DNA from: Mucidula mucida
Taxonomy: Eukaryota > Basidiomycota > Agaricomycetes > Agaricales > Physalacriaceae
Assembly (NCBI GenBank): GCA_015501055.1
Contig: JADNYV010000007.1
Location: forward strand, 541,966-605,965
Direction: 5' to 3'
Length of the DNA: 64,000 nucleotides
The notes under the pieces are model-generated. The model did no database searches, was not told where the DNA came from, and was given only the letters and a program-made list of their open reading frames with translations. How positions within the stretch are numbered: the stretch's first letter is position 1; each line of letters starts with the position of its first letter. The position numbers and the translations under genes were made by a program. Below are positions 33,312-45,937 of this stretch, in pieces.

Positions 33312-35356
33312 AGAAAAGGGAATGAAACCGAAGAAAATGCAAGATACACTCAGAAGGAATGCTACGGTTTATCAGAATAATAATAAATTTATACAATGGC
33401 ACACAAAGGATGTCGCTGGGCGATAGCGTCGACCGCTGGAGAAATTGTGGCTGTCGACCAGTGATGGTGGTACAGAGGCAAGAGATCGCCGGCGACTTTC
33501 AAAGTCACCGCTTCTTGTTTACCACCATCATGAGCTAAGGACAGGATGACCCACGTACAAACGACTCTGAAAGACCTACTCGAGCTTCATATCTCCAACG
33601 TGCTACTTAACTGCGTCCAGCACCGCATTGATGGGATGCGGACCAAGGAACATGGTTCTATGGCTACAAGCTACAAACTCTGACTGCGACTTGATTCTGG
33701 TTCTCTGCGTGCGCCTGGGCCTTGTATCCTTGCTCCGGAGAGTACTCGTATCTATACATCCCCCGCAAGAGTATATCCGGAAAGAAGACGAATAGGACGA
33801 TCCGGATGGGACACAGCGGCATTCCTCCGGAGCGTGCTACTACCTTGTAGTTCGTCGAGTACTCCAATGGTACGCGCGCATATGCTCAGTCAGTAATCAT
33901 CTCCTTCGCATTGCCCCCTCTTGTCCTCTAATCTTCTGCAGACTTCGAGGGCGAGGATGACTTTACTTCAAGGCGGCGATATCAAGAAAGCGCCGCTTGA
34001 TGCCTCATCAGATTGTTTGAAGACATCATCAGGTGCAGAGTGCAAGCAATTCGGCTGATCCTTCTTTCCTTGCGCGGACACTTGCTCTTACTTACTTCAA
34101 TCGGATGCGTCGCTGTCATCCTTGATTTACATTATAGGCGTCCTTCTGCACGTCGCAGTACTGACACGTCTCCCGCGGCGAAACGCCCTAGCATGCTAAG
34201 AATTGGGGAGAATACTGACGTCCACGTAAAATCGACAGGCCCAATATCAGTCTTTCTCATTCGGGTGTAGCCAATAAGGCAATGTCGTCGGTAGCTTTCT
34301 GATCTCGCAGTCCGTGGACTTGTGTCTGGAAAGCTGCCTAGATCACCTTCACCCCTTGATTTCAAGTTAGTAGGCAGGTCGACGATCCCTACTTTTCTTG
34401 AGGCGGCCGAACGTTTACTCAATGATTCGCGCAGCTCAGTGGCGCTGCTGTGTGTCCGTTGTTCCGTGCGATGTACGCCTGTCTCCGGAATACTCACCTT
34501 TAACAGGACGGTCCCAAAAAGGGCAGAGTTTTCGACGTCCTGTCCCACGATGTCTATACCTGTCCTCAAGGCTTATAACCTATTTGTCGGACAGTCAGTC
34601 TGCGAACCCGAATACTATTCTTCCTTCCGATATCATCGAGTGTATGCGAAGAGAAAGACATTTATGCTTCAGAAATTCGTGCATTGCAGCCGAAGGTTGC
34701 CAGTGGACGCGGAGTGTAGCAGGTTAAATTTGAAGGCCGATTCAAGTTGCTCCATCGATGTGTACACGAGGAGGACTAGATATTCTAAGGAACAAGATAA
34801 CTGCCCGATGGAATACATCAGCCATCTTCTCCATCTGTTGGATTTCAGGTCTCCACATGTAACAAGTCTATGAATCAGACATACCTCACCGAAGAAGTCC
34901 GTGTGGGATTCGTTTTGAATCCAGAGCGCTTGAACGATGTCATCAGGATCAGAAGCAGCCTGGACAGGCTATGGTCATGGTAGACTGGTACAGAAAGGCT
35001 TTACCTGGGCAAAGTGAGAGTACCAGGAGCAGGTCCGATTTCGGAGAACATAGGTTCAGGTTCATACAATTTTTATTCTCACGGCTCGTAAGAAGTTGCA
35101 CTCTCTTTTTTTTCTTTCGCCGGAGCGTCGTAAACGACGGGTTACGCAAGATTCGTGCCTACCGGAGACAGATGCATGCGGGTGTAAGCAAGCTCAACGA
35201 AGATATCCGAAGGTACGAAAGGTCATTGGTTCAATATCAAAATTGGATCGAAGCGGAGGCAGATTTGCAGGGTCTGCTTCTCTCGCTCATCCATTTATAT
35301 ACGATGTCGTCTATGCTTACCGTCATCTTTCCTCGCCCTCCCCATCATTACCTCTG
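33312..35356. other. 2-kb region without supported gene
   Basis: The ORFs present (for example 33664-33867 minus, 34013-34270 plus, 34322-34873 plus) show no family motif, consistent splice structure or compositional support. The right part (34950-35356) likely includes the promoter and 5' UTR of the permease gene. Degenerate or lineage-specific genes cannot be ruled out. Confidence 0.35.
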
Positions 35357-37903
35357 ATGTCTTCCGACTCTGCTAGTGAAAAGTCGGGAAAGCGCGGCGC
35401 CGATGTGCAAGTGGGGCCGACTATCAACGAGAGCGAGGCCGATGTTGCTGCTCAGCTCACTGCTGGATCTAATGTTTTACTCGACGCTAAGCAAGAGGCG
35501 AGGCTGAGGTACATGCATTCCACTCATCGTTTCATACCTCGTTCGAACATTGCTTAGATGGAAAATCGACAAGAATATCCTCCCCCTCATGTGCAGTGCG
35601 TAGTCGTTTGTTTTATAGTCTGAACATTACTAACGCGGTCCATAGTCATGTACTTGTACGTCTCCATGATGTTTTTCGGTTCAACATAATCCATTGACTC
35701 TCTATCTAAAGAATGACATTCGCGGACAAGACCACGTTAGGACAATCCGCAATCCTGGGCATCATGTACGGCATTAAACAACATCGATGTGGTTTCTCTC
35801 AAAATGCTTCAGGCCAGGCGCACATCTAAACCAGACACAATTCAATTGGCTAGGCTCAGTATTCTACCTTAGTTACCTGATTTTTGAGGTACGCCAGTTC
35901 ATGCACTCCTTCGACGGGTTCTTCATCGATCGTGTAGTATCCTCAAAATCTGGCTTTACAAAGATACCCAGTAGGAAAGTGGATAAGGTAGACCGTTCTT
36001 CCATTTCGCCCGCGCCCCTCTCAACTCATCCTCAGCGTTAACATATTCATTTGGGCAGTGGCACTTCTCTGCCACGCTGCCTGCTCATCCTTTGGTGGCC
36101 TTTTCGCCTGCCGTTTCATTCTTGGCGTCTGTGAGGGTGCCATTACGCCAGGATTCATGATCGTAAGCCTGCGGACCACTTCTCCTGCCGATGGTCAGTA
36201 GGCTAAGCTTGTTGCGTTTAGGTGACTTCGATGTTTTACACGCATGGCGAGCAAACAAAGCGAGTGGGCTACTGGTGTACGTTGCGGGCATCAAATGACG
36301 CGTCTAAACGCCATTAACCTTTGCGTCTGCAGTCCTGATGAACGGCTTCGCTATCATCTTCTTGGGATTCGTGTCGTTTGGCCTCTTGCACACCAAGGTC
36401 CGGCGGGTCTTCGTAATGTACCTTTTCCATCTGAACTCACGCTTCTCCATAGACTGCCAACTTTATGCCTTGGCAATGGTGAGTCCCACGCCGCATCGTG
36501 CGGATGCTTCGATGTTCACGCTGGCTAGGCTCATGATCATCACTGGACTAATAACTCTTATTACATCCGTAATCTTTTGGCGAGTCTCTTTTGAGCGGGC
36601 ATGGAAGGGAACTAATTCTAACTTGTTGCACCCAGGTTCTACTTCCCCGATTCGCCTACCACAGCCCGCTTCCTGACGCCGGAAGAACGCGTGCAGGCTA
36701 TACAGCGCATCAAGGTAAACAAGACCGGCGTCGAAAACAAACACTGGAAACGGGAACAGTAGGCTTTTTCTCTATCCCGCTGATGTTTTTTTTTGCTGAG
36801 ATCGCTTTGAAGATTTGTCGAAACACTCACGGATCCAAAGATATGGGTTATGGTTCTATTTTCAGCCATTGGGTGAGTTTCCTGCTCATTCGAGTGACTT
36901 TGACTTACGCCTTCCTTAGGAACATTGTTAATTCTGTAAGCTTGCGATTACGGATTTGTAGTGCGAAATCGAAGCTCACATCCCACAGCTTACGAACCAA
37001 CGTCAACTGATAGTCAAACAATTCGGATTTTCGCCCATTGAGACGACGTTGATTGGATGTGTTGACGGCGTTGTCGAGAGTGCGTTTCCGTTGTTACTTG
37101 GTTTCATCCGCCGAGTGCTTACCATTCAATTGTAGTCCTTACTATATGGCTTGCGGTTACTGTAGCGTCAGTCCCGGCCATCGGACGAGGATACGCTGGG
37201 GCCCTGATGTACGTTCCTGCAGTACTGGGGGCGCCTCTCGTGAATCTCCTGCCTTCGGATAACAAGGTTGGGCTGTTGTTCTCGTACTGGGTGTCAAGTA
37301 AACTCTTCATCTCTCTCATTTCTACAAGCGAAACTGACTACGTCTAGTCTTCGCGATATGCCCGTTTGTGATTTTCCTTGGATGGGTTGGCTCGTTGACG
37401 TCTGGGCACACCAAACGTTAGTGCAGATTTCACATCGTTTTGGGGTCTTCTTTGACACGCGGCTAGGTATTACAACCAACGCCCTAGTACTTATCGGTTA
37501 CTGCGTTGGTAATTTCGCGGGTCCCTTCGTGTGGAAGAAACAGTATCAACCCAGGTAAGAGGTGTCCACGCTGCCTTCGCAATGTCACGCTCAAGGAGCA
37601 CCTAGAAACCACGTTCCCTGGGCTCTCATCGCAGCGTGCAATTTGGTTTCGGCATTGCTTCTTCTGACCCTTCGGTTCATGCTGGCAAGGGAGAACCATA
37701 GACGCGATAGTTCATCGCATGACGAGGCATATGATGATGTCTTCGTCACCCACGTTAACGCAGACGGAACGACCCAGGAGAAGAAGGTCGATAAAGTAAG
37801 TATTCTCCGATGCAAATGCCACTCTTCGTTGACATTGGACCTCCTTCAGGCCTTCCTTGATCTCACGGATCTCCAAAACAAGGATTTCCGCTTCATACTC
37901 TAG
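35357..37903 (+). CDS. Major facilitator permease, Dal5/TNA1 (anion:cation symporter) family
   Basis: A plasma-membrane proton symporter for organic anions such as allantoate, nicotinate or related acids; the substrate cannot be fixed from sequence. ATG 35357 starts MSSDSASEKSGKRGADVQVG, a cytosolic tail. Helices follow: FADKTTLGQSAILGIM, QFNWLGSVFYLSYLIFE, a stretch resembling NIFIWAVALLCHAACSSFGG, then RFILGVCEGAITPGF, which matches the conserved Dal5-family helix-4 motif, GYWFLMNGFAIIFLGFVSFG, FYFPDSPTTARFLTPEER on the central loop, TTLIGCVDGVVE and GNFAGPFVWKKQ. The cytosolic C-terminus ends AFLDLTDLQNKDFRFIL, a conserved tail for the family. At least nine introns split the gene. The frame appears continuous. 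Confidence 0.85.
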
Positions 37904-38763
37904 GCCGCAGCAGTCGACCTTCTTTTTTGTGGGTCACTGATTGACCTATCTATACGGTATATATGTACTTTGTAAGAGCATCTTGGTCATTTTTGAAACA
38001 TCTGCTATGGCGCTACTACCATACCTACTAGCATTATCCAACTATATACTGCACAATGAGTTGTTAATTTGCTTTGGAAAATCACGCTTTGCCACTGGGA
38101 ACAAGCATAATGCCTGACTAGCTGATGCTTACAACTTGCTCGACATCCAAAACGATGATCGGAAAAGAAGTGTGGCGCAGGCACGTGACGTGAAATCTTC
38201 TCCCAAATTGAGCCACATCTCATCTTTTACGAGACCCATCCATTGATGAGTCTCCCCATCGTTGACACTGCCAAACCCAGCCACGTCCGTCGTGGTTCAT
38301 AGAGTGGTTGAACATATGTTAGGTGCATGTTATCCATCGCTCTGGGTTCATGCCATGTCAGTGAATTGCCGCTGGCGGCACACACTGGGAGGCCCAGCAA
38401 GTGCACGCCGAGCCGATGGGAGCCGTAGCGGCAAGTGGTGAGCGCTGAGCGCTCAGCCCGAATGGCTACAGCCACGGTTCACGTGGTTGGGCAAGACAGT
38501 CTAAAGCTGCTACCAACAAACAAGGAAGTAGAAAGAAATGTCGTTGTCGTTGTACCTCAGTAAAGGTCAATAACAAAGTACAATTGTGATACGACAAGCG
38601 ACAAGACATAAGGAGAACACGAACTATCGTAACATTGTTCTAGCTATCGATGCATACTTTGCAAGTGGTCGCCATTCAATTCCCCGGTGTCCATTTGAGT
38701 GGCGGATCAAGTACCTAAGCGAGAATTTTAGTGGAGAGGCAACGACGATGCAAAGAAAGCTAT
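37904..38763. other. Convergent intergenic region, no gene seen
   Basis: Holds the 3' UTRs of the permease (plus) and the minus-strand hypothetical gene. A perfect 14-bp palindrome GCTGAGCGCTCAGC lies at 38444-38457. Nothing else recognised. Confidence 0.45.
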
Positions 38764-39770
38764 TTACGGAGTGAGACGTGGTGGCAAGACTATTGGGTCC
38801 CGACCTCGAGCGCGATGGCGCGGGGAGTACGGCAAAGGACGTGACGGCGATAACTGAAGTCCTAATCGCCTACTGGAAGTGGTTTTAGTTAGATCGCCCG
38901 AGGAATGTGCGACGAACATGTACCACTCCTCTGCTCGAATTGCTTCCATCTCCATTGCAGTTTCAGCTCTTTCTAGTGGCTTTATGTCGAGCAGATGGCG
39001 AATTAGGTAAGGTCGATTTTCTGGCTTTAATTTCTCGAGCAAATCCAAACAGGCGGGAATGAGAACCTTGTCGGGGCCAGTGCTGGAATCCGTACAGATT
39101 CCCTTGTCGGAGAGCGTATACTGCGTGAGATAGGATATCCAAGACTCCATGCGACACTCGAACCTTCGATGGATGAACGGGCGTGGGGGATAGACTTGTG
39201 TAGCGATGAGGGCGTCATAGAATGCGGCTAGGGTAGGGAAGCGGACTCCACGGGACTCCTCGGACGGCGGCTCGGGATTGAGACAAGTACGAGATGGGTC
39301 ATGGATGTCGAAGTGGAAGACGGAGGCGGCGTGTAGGAATATTTCTTCTGCGATTTCCTAAAAGAAGTAATCAGACAGACAAACCAGTGTTCCAGATGCA
39401 ATGAACATACGTGCTGACGCGCCCATTCGGGATTGTGGTGGCGTAAAAATAAAGTGGCTCCGCCGATGTCGAACGCGTGGGGCAGGTCCTTATTGAATTG
39501 TCGTACGTCCTTCCAACCTGGTCCGTCGTCATGGCACATGGCGTAGGGTAGCCTAGAGCAGATTGCGTGTGCCGCGCGGTGCAGGTCGTCGTCCGATACT
39601 AGGATCTGTGTGTCAAAAAGGACAGTCGGGACGCGGTGAACGATGGACAATGCATCTTCTGCCCAGACGACGCAGGGAATGCCTGCTTGGAGAAGAACGG
39701 TAGGTGGTCGCAGATGAGCAAGCTGTTCAGATGGCCAGCTGGGACTCTTGTCGAAAAAATGAAGCCCCAT
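38764..39770 (-). CDS. Fungal hypothetical protein, possible nucleotidyltransferase-like fold; 5' end hit by TIR element
   Basis: Minus strand. The native ATG is 39770 (MGLHFFDKSPSWPSEQ). The segment GIPCVVWAEDALSIVHRVPT, then VLFDTQILVSDDDLHRAAHA has the layout of agaricomycete proteins with a minimal nucleotidyltransferase-like fold (G.E.AL...VP...D..I.V.D..L..A); this assignment is from memory of the family pattern and is tentative. One intron (about 39361-39412) joins EWARQH to EIAEEIFLHAASVFHFDIHD. Later parts include YDALIATQVYPPRPFIHRRF and LLDIKPLERAETAMEMEAIR. A 1081-bp TIR element inserted exactly at the start codon. The duplicated target contains ATG, so the ORF survives but is cut off from its old promoter, and an in-frame ATG in the TIR (39794) could add eight residues. 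Confidence 0.6.
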
Positions 39771-39773
39771 AGG

Positions 39774-40854
39774 TACCGTTGCCGAGACGTTCATGGTCTG
39801 TTTTCGGCGACATTACCTGGGCCTGCCGTCCGGAGACCCAGGTCAGCTACTGTCCCGCCAACCCCAGTGCCGACCCAGCGCCAACCTCAGCATAATCGGG
39901 CGCCAGTCCAATGAACGCAGGGCACGCCGAGGTGTTTCAGACGTGTTGAGATCTCCTACCACTGGGTGACCTCCATCTTAATGCTCAACCTATTCCAGTC
40001 AGTGCCCACGGCGCGTCCTGTCCTCTCATGAGTGGTGTTTTCTAATTTCCGCGCTCTCTTCATTCCACATCCTCAACGCATATCGGCATCGTACTATTTT
40101 GTGGCTATGTGTTCTTAACCTTTTTCAAGCACTTCACATATATGTACTATAGCTTAACCTCCTTATTGTTTGAGAGTTTCTCTGATTGTTGAGTTTATGC
40201 AAGGATGATTGTTAAGTGAGTGCATATATTCCTCTTACTAAACATACTGGCAGCACTCACACATCTCCACCTTACTGAGGTCAGAAATAACATGTTGTGT
40301 CAAGGACTCGAGGCTAATCCTCTTCAAGTGGCTTCAATCATGTGAGTGTTTCTCTCTTGCATTCACAATATCGCGTGCGCGCGTGTTTGGCGCTCATCCT
40401 ACCTGTCTTTGGCGCTTTCTCATTCCGCGGACGCGACACGGATCTTCCTGGAGTGTCCTCGGCGCGTTTGCTATGCATACTTAGCATACTCCGTTGCTGT
40501 ATGTTCTTCCAGTGCTGCCCCAAACTTGAGACAACTCACAAGCACGTTGTCAAGACCCGCCCATCGTAGTACTTACTTTGTCTCACTTTGTCTCTCTAGA
40601 AGATGCTCTCCTTTCCTTTGTTCAATTTCTTCATCCACCCTTGCGAAACAAGTCTGTCACAATGTATTGGTATGGAGGTTGTATGGAGGAGAGCTTGTTT
40701 TTTGTCCTGCTCTGAATGCAAGACAATCATTTTTTGATGTTCAGTCGTGCGGGATGGCGGGGCTTGGGCGGGGGCCATGCACATTACCTAGGGTCCGGAC
40801 GGTAGGCCCAGGTAATGCCGCCGAAAACAGACCATGAACGTCTCGGCAACGGTA
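39774..40854 (+). mobile_element. Non-autonomous TIR element, copy 2 (1081 bp)
   Basis: Same family, orientation and ends as the copy at 9884-10958. The 61-bp TIRs here differ from each other at two positions. The flanking duplication is CATAGG (39768-39773) versus CATAGA (40855-40860), so 5 of 6 bases match. The interior is nearly identical to copy 1 with a few small indels (for example, copy 1 has an extra CCCA near its left TIR). No transposase. Confidence 0.85.
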
Positions 40855-40860
40855 CATAGA

Positions 40861-41309
40861 GTCGTGAAATCGTTTCACAACTACAATTTACCCACGCGCC
40901 TTGCTTATATACCCGGGGTACGCAACGAATCATTTTGATGATTATCATTATGGCTCTCCAGCTGGCGGCCTGTTATCTCATTGGAGGCTGATACTCACTC
41001 ACGATATTTGTGCTTTATCCTCTGCTGGAATGGTCGCAATCTGTCAACACCCTTCAACAGACCGCTTGTCATTCTTGAACACGACAGCATTTTCTCGACT
41101 CAAAACGCAGAACGCTCGTTGATCGAATTCTACATATATGTGACGGTGCGTAGCTTTCCTTTTCTGGGAACAGTGGCGCATACCCTCAGGAACTGAAGAA
41201 AACAAAAGATTGACACGTAAGCCACCCGAGCGCCTATAAAATTAAAAAGGCCCCGAAATTGCTCGTTATGTCCCAACTGCTTCATCCCAACCTCACCTAG
41301 TAGATCATT
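40861..41309. other. Promoter region, originally between divergent genes
   Basis: About 450 bp without coding potential. Before the TIR insertion it would have served as a shared upstream region for the minus-strand gene starting at 39770 and the plus-strand gene at 41310. A CTATAAAA-like TATA element is visible at about 41234-41241, some 70 bp before the plus-strand ATG. Confidence 0.45.
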
Positions 41310-41981
41310 ATGTCTACTCTTCCCGAACATCTGCGCGCCGCTGCTAGACTTTTCACTTCCATTGTCAATAACAATGGTGGACAGGCTATTCTCATGGGCG
41401 GAGCAGCGTCCAAGGCCCTGGGCGCGCGGAGAGAGACCAAGGTCAGTTTTGATGTGCCCAGTCCGAACTGTAGCTCACCTTGCAAGTAGGACCTTGATTT
41501 TAACCTGTCTGTAATGAACGACGATATCGTCAAGGGCCTCCAGTCACAAGGGATCACTACGAAGAAGGAGCAGCGTCCTAATCGTTTCTCGGCAAATGTT
41601 CCCGAGACCGCTCCTGGTAATCACGACGCGACTAGCGTAGACCTTGCTGTAAAGCCGGGCATCGTGTCTATCCTCCCGTACACGAAATCCGTTGGCGATA
41701 TCACCGTTGCCGACCCCCGCCTACTCCTTGTGGACAAGATCAGATGCTTCACCGAGCGTTCCGACAATCAAGACAAGAAGCTGCGCACCGATATCGAGGA
41801 CATTGAGTTCTGTATCGATGAGATACTGAAGGAAAATGAATATCCACTACCAGCGGTTCTAGTTCACCTCCTCAATGACGACGTATGGCTCAAGTACTGG
41901 GCGAGACTTGCTGAGCGCGCCTCAATGGAAAGCGTCGAAGACCAGAAAGAGTATTTTCAGGAGCTGGGCCTAATCAAGTGA
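41310..41981 (+). CDS. Nucleotidyltransferase-fold hypothetical protein
   Basis: Two exons: 41310-41441 and 41490-41981, with intron GTCAG...GTAG. Start MSTLPEHLRAAARLFTSIVN. Across the splice the protein reads GGQAILMGGAASKALGARRE followed by TKDLDFNL, matching the helix-turn and GG...DxD core of polymerase-beta-like nucleotidyltransferases: small residues, then R.TKDLDF with two candidate metal-binding Asp. Later TSVDLAVKPG supplies a possible third acidic strand, and DPRLLLVDKIRCFTER resembles the substrate-side helix of this superfamily. The length (about 207 residues) suits a minimal domain. Substrate and pathway unknown. It is the divergent neighbour of another possible nucleotidyltransferase-like gene. 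Confidence 0.65.
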
Positions 41982-43159
41982 GTGACCGACTCTCTATTCC
42001 CTTTTGAAGTGCTCATCCCGAGACTCCTTGCAGGTCTAACTGAGTACTACGCGTTCATTGACATAGTACTCTTCTCCTACACTGTAATTGTAATTTTAGC
42101 GATGAATTGTTTCCAGTGATATCCCAATCAAACTGCATTTTTGAACCCCACGATGATACGCGATATAGGGCATTTGTTGAGCCCGTGCATTGTCTCGGTT
42201 AGCGCCTCATTTATAGCGCCTATCATGGGGCCTAAAGGGAAGCGCGCGCTACATGTATGTGGTCAACAAGAAGCACCAGTCCATCACCCCCAAAAGGCGA
42301 CATGGGAACGCGTCGTTGCTAAAGGGAGTCGACACCAGTCTGTTCAGGCGGTAAGAACATGCTGTGCTGGGCGAGAATGGTCTTATTTCGTGTATCGCAC
42401 GACGGCACAGTGGCTGGAGAACCAGTGACAATGTTACTCAGCGCAAGGCAAAAGTTGGGAGGAACGCGCTATCATGACACGCCTCTTCACGCCGGAGATC
42501 TCCGAACTCCTTGCGCAGTCGGTGCACGCAGAGCACGCTCGGCCATTTCTCGTTCTCGTCAGAGAGGGAGTGAATTGACCTAATTCCTGAACAGAAGGAA
42601 GCCCCTTTGCTGAAGCAATCGAATCTAGTAGTACTAGACTAAGATTAACTTCTCAAGAAGGGAAATGTGATGCCCCAGCTTGTACCACGCGGTTTGGCGG
42701 AATTTACGTTGGGCAATGTGGAATGCCCAGGACAAAAGAGGGTACGGCATCCGTCAGAATTGAACTCATATTTTCTGACTCTATAACAAAAAGAAGTCAC
42801 AGTTACGCGATCATGTGGAGTGACGACGCGATGTGAACTCTAGCTCCTTCCCCCATCATGTCGACCTCCCTCAGTGACCTGGAATACTTTTTCACTCTCA
42901 AAGAAAGTTCTGAAAGTTGGCAACTTTAACATCTCAGCAGGATGACTTCGCATCCTAGGCTTGGCAAGGTCGCAACTCTGTCTGGGTACCTGATCTATCG
43001 GTGTCTGCTAAAAGATGGTGACTTTCTCTTGATGTTGGACAAAGAAAGCCACAAGCTGCAAGAACTCACCCGCTACTCTCTTTGATACAGACGGCCGCCT
43101 GAAACCTTGCCTTTAAACTGGATACTGCAGCGGCACTGGGCAATGAGCTAAACAAAGAT
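41982..43159. other. Region without assigned gene
   Basis: Short ORFs at 42141-42583 could be exons of an unrecognised plus-strand gene (acceptable splice signals near 42351 and 42455), but no domain or continuity supports it. From 42600 to 43160 I see nothing. Confidence 0.35.
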
Positions 43160-45239
43160 CGAATGTATCACTGTGAAGGAACAAGTAAGCTTCACATTAA
43201 TGGATTACTACAAAACCTTATTTTATCTAAGTACTGCCATCAAGGAATTGCCTCTCAGTTACTACAACACCTCCAGTGGAAACACAAATATCAAATGGCA
43301 AACATTGTTTACTGGCCGTCTACAAAAAACAACACAACACTACATGCATTCTTCATCAAAGTGGATTCTCAGATACTATATGTGCATATAAGCTGATGAT
43401 TTGAGGCAGAATGGATTTAGAAGAATACACAGGATGCACCCAGTTCTTTGATTACAGTCTGGACCCCAAACATCCCTTTTATCAAATCCTGCCCTCCGAC
43501 AATGTTCAGCAAACTATTGGTGAGGCCTTCCCTCCTCCGCCCCAACCTACTCTTCACAAGATGCTCGCCAACGGTCAAAGCCTTTACGAGATATCAGACA
43601 ACATTAAACAGGAACACCAACAGAAATTTCCTATCCACTGTGCCATCCTCTCAGACATGTGCAAATCCGTTGCACAACTTATTTGTCTTACTCAAGACGC
43701 CAATTCGAGGTCCCTTTATGTGCCTGATGATGCTGGCTTTCTGCCCATGCACAGGTAAGCTATGAACATGATTACCTTCAACACTCTTATTGAGCTCAGC
43801 CGCGTTGAGGATCTCCAGAATCATAACAACCCTGGAGCTACACCACTTGGATTACTTCACAATACCATGAAGGACAGGCGCAAGTTTATGATACTGCTCA
43901 GCTGGCCCCAACACATAAACACCCTTTTGTCAATGGAGTACGCAGTAAAGAATGTGCTGGGCATGGACACCTGATGCACAACTGTTCAAGATTATATCAC
44001 TCAGGAGAACCATGGATGTAGCTGTGGACGTTGCCTTGGCAGATGGCTCTTGCCTAGAATGTCTCAGATCCAAGATGTATATATTGTTCACTGTGTATTT
44101 ACACTTCCAATGCCTGGGTACAGGGATTCAATATGCACAGCATGCCCTTTGAGGGGGCATATATGTTTGGGACAGAAGAAGTTGTTGATGCCAGCAAAGT
44201 TGATTATGTATTCCATAGGAATTACATCCCGCCCGCGCTCTATTTAGATGGCTTCTATCTCTCTTTCTACAAGGGCTTCACTATCATCTTTTGTGCTGCG
44301 CACAATGTTCTCTAGCATAAGTCTTTGTTCAATGTGGAGACTGTTTGTGATCACGCGCTCCACGCCTACTCGGACGAGACAACATATTTGGGAAGGTTGA
44401 GTACGCCTTGGACTTGATCATGAACTTTACCAAGTCCCAGTCCTTGTCTGGCAATTGGCATTTCTTTAAGACATTTAGTGATGACGAGAAGTATGTTGCC
44501 TTGTGTTAGCGACTGACTATAGCCACATGACTAAACCAGGTACCACAGAGAGATAGAGACCTCAACAAGTTTCCGGGTCACACGGAAACTCAAGTACTTG
44601 ATCCGGCCGAGGATCTCGGCTACTCAACTCGTTTGATCCGCGGATCAATAGCGAGTTGGGTCATAAACGGATCGCGAGTAGGGCATCTAAGCGGTGAGTA
44701 CTTGTTACGAGTACTCGCACTTACTCGCACCTAATTGTAGTATCTGCGACCAAAAAAAAATACATTCTGATACATAAAATTTTTTGAATATAAGGTCTGC
44801 TGGCCTAACGATATACAATACAAAATGCCCCATAGCCCGCGCCTACTCAACAGTCAAGAAACGAGCCGCCCTCGGTAGCCACTTGTCATCACCTACGCGC
44901 CGGTCATAAACTGCTGGCAGCACCAAAGTCGTCTTAGCAAGTAAAAAAGCACTACAAAAAGAGAACATACGTTCATTTGGCGCAGCTCGCCACTCAGGGT
45001 GGTTAAGCAAGTCTTGGTGATATCCTTGGCTGTTCCTACCTTTGAGCGTTTGCGAGAATTAGATAGTACAGTAAACAGACAAATGCAAAACTTACCAAGA
45101 CCTGGCGTGCGTAACGCCGGACTATAAAGTCCAATCAGTATTGAGAGTTCTCCAGAACATGGGCGCCTCTAGATCGCAGGCATTGTCGCGTCCGCCTGCA
45201 CTTAAAAGTGGGCATGCAGAGCCCAAAGTGCGCTACTGA

Positions 45240-45665
45240 CAATCATCATGTAGCAGTGGATGACAATCGTCAAGCCACAAGCCCGCCTGCATTTTTGAAG
45301 GGAGGAAAGGTTTCAGAGTTTTTAAAAAGCTATTGACAATTGTCAAAAGGCAGCGGATGACAATCATCAATGCCGCGGGAGAAAGGAAAACAGGGGAAAC
45401 AAAGGAGACGCAAATACCCATATGTCAGACATGGAAGCAAAAAAAGCAAGAACAAGCAAAGACAGCAGTTGGACGTCGGACGACGAGAAGACAGATAAGG
45501 AAGACGACAAGATGTGGAAGAGCAAGGATAACCAAAGTGTATAGCCAAACAAATCAACACAGCCACCAGATGCAATTGCATCTCACAAAGATCACCTTTC
45601 CTCTGTCTTTGACCATCACGTCGTGCGGACTGACGATTGTCAGCCGCCGCCATTTGACAATTGTC
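45240..45665. repeat. Cluster of TGACAAT(T/C)GTCA-type dyads inside the hAT element
   Basis: Perfect or near-perfect palindromes TTGACAATTGTCAA (about 45333 and 45653) and variants TGACAATCGTCAA, TGACAATCATCA and CTGACGATTGTCAG recur about six times in 430 bp. They may be internal protein-binding sites or remnants of a tandem unit. Confidence 0.6.
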
Positions 45666-45772
45666 AATGGCTCTATCTTCGGATCTGCTATCTGCTTGCA
45701 TCTGCTCCTTTCTCTCCTCAGATGCCATCCTGGAAACACCGGCCTGCCTTGGAACTACAACTTTGACTACTG

Positions 45773-45937
45773 ATGATCAGTCTAGCTACATCGACGGATG
45801 TTGAACGGATGTTTTCGGTGGCCAGCTTAACGGTCACCAAATATTGTTTCAACCTTTTGGATGAGTCTGTTTGTGCCTGTGTCGTGTTGAAGGATTGGTT
45901 CAAGTCAGGCCTTGTACCTATTGAGCAAGTAATTTGA
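45773..45937 (+). pseudogene. hAT transposase C-terminal dimerisation fragment
   Basis: A 54-residue open stretch from ATG 45773 to TGA 45935-45937. It contains ATSTDVERMFSVASLTVTKY, then LLDESVCACVVLKDWF. The block xATSxxxERxFS followed by L..E...A...L..W is the signature of the hAT C-terminal dimerisation region. No DDE/RNase H-like catalytic region is recognisable upstream, so this is a relic. It lies on the plus strand within the hAT element. Confidence 0.85.

Noticed and set aside
33664..34873. Possible small genes in the CLP1-permease gap
   Set aside because: No domain, no consistent splice sites, and frames are short; not better than chance ORFs.
38444..38457. Perfect 14-bp palindrome GCTGAGCGCTCAGC
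   Set aside because: Isolated, in a convergent intergenic region, no second copy noticed; too little to claim a function.
42141..42583. Candidate spliced gene after the nucleotidyltransferase-like gene
   Set aside because: Some splice-like signals, but no continuous reading frame with recognisable protein content.
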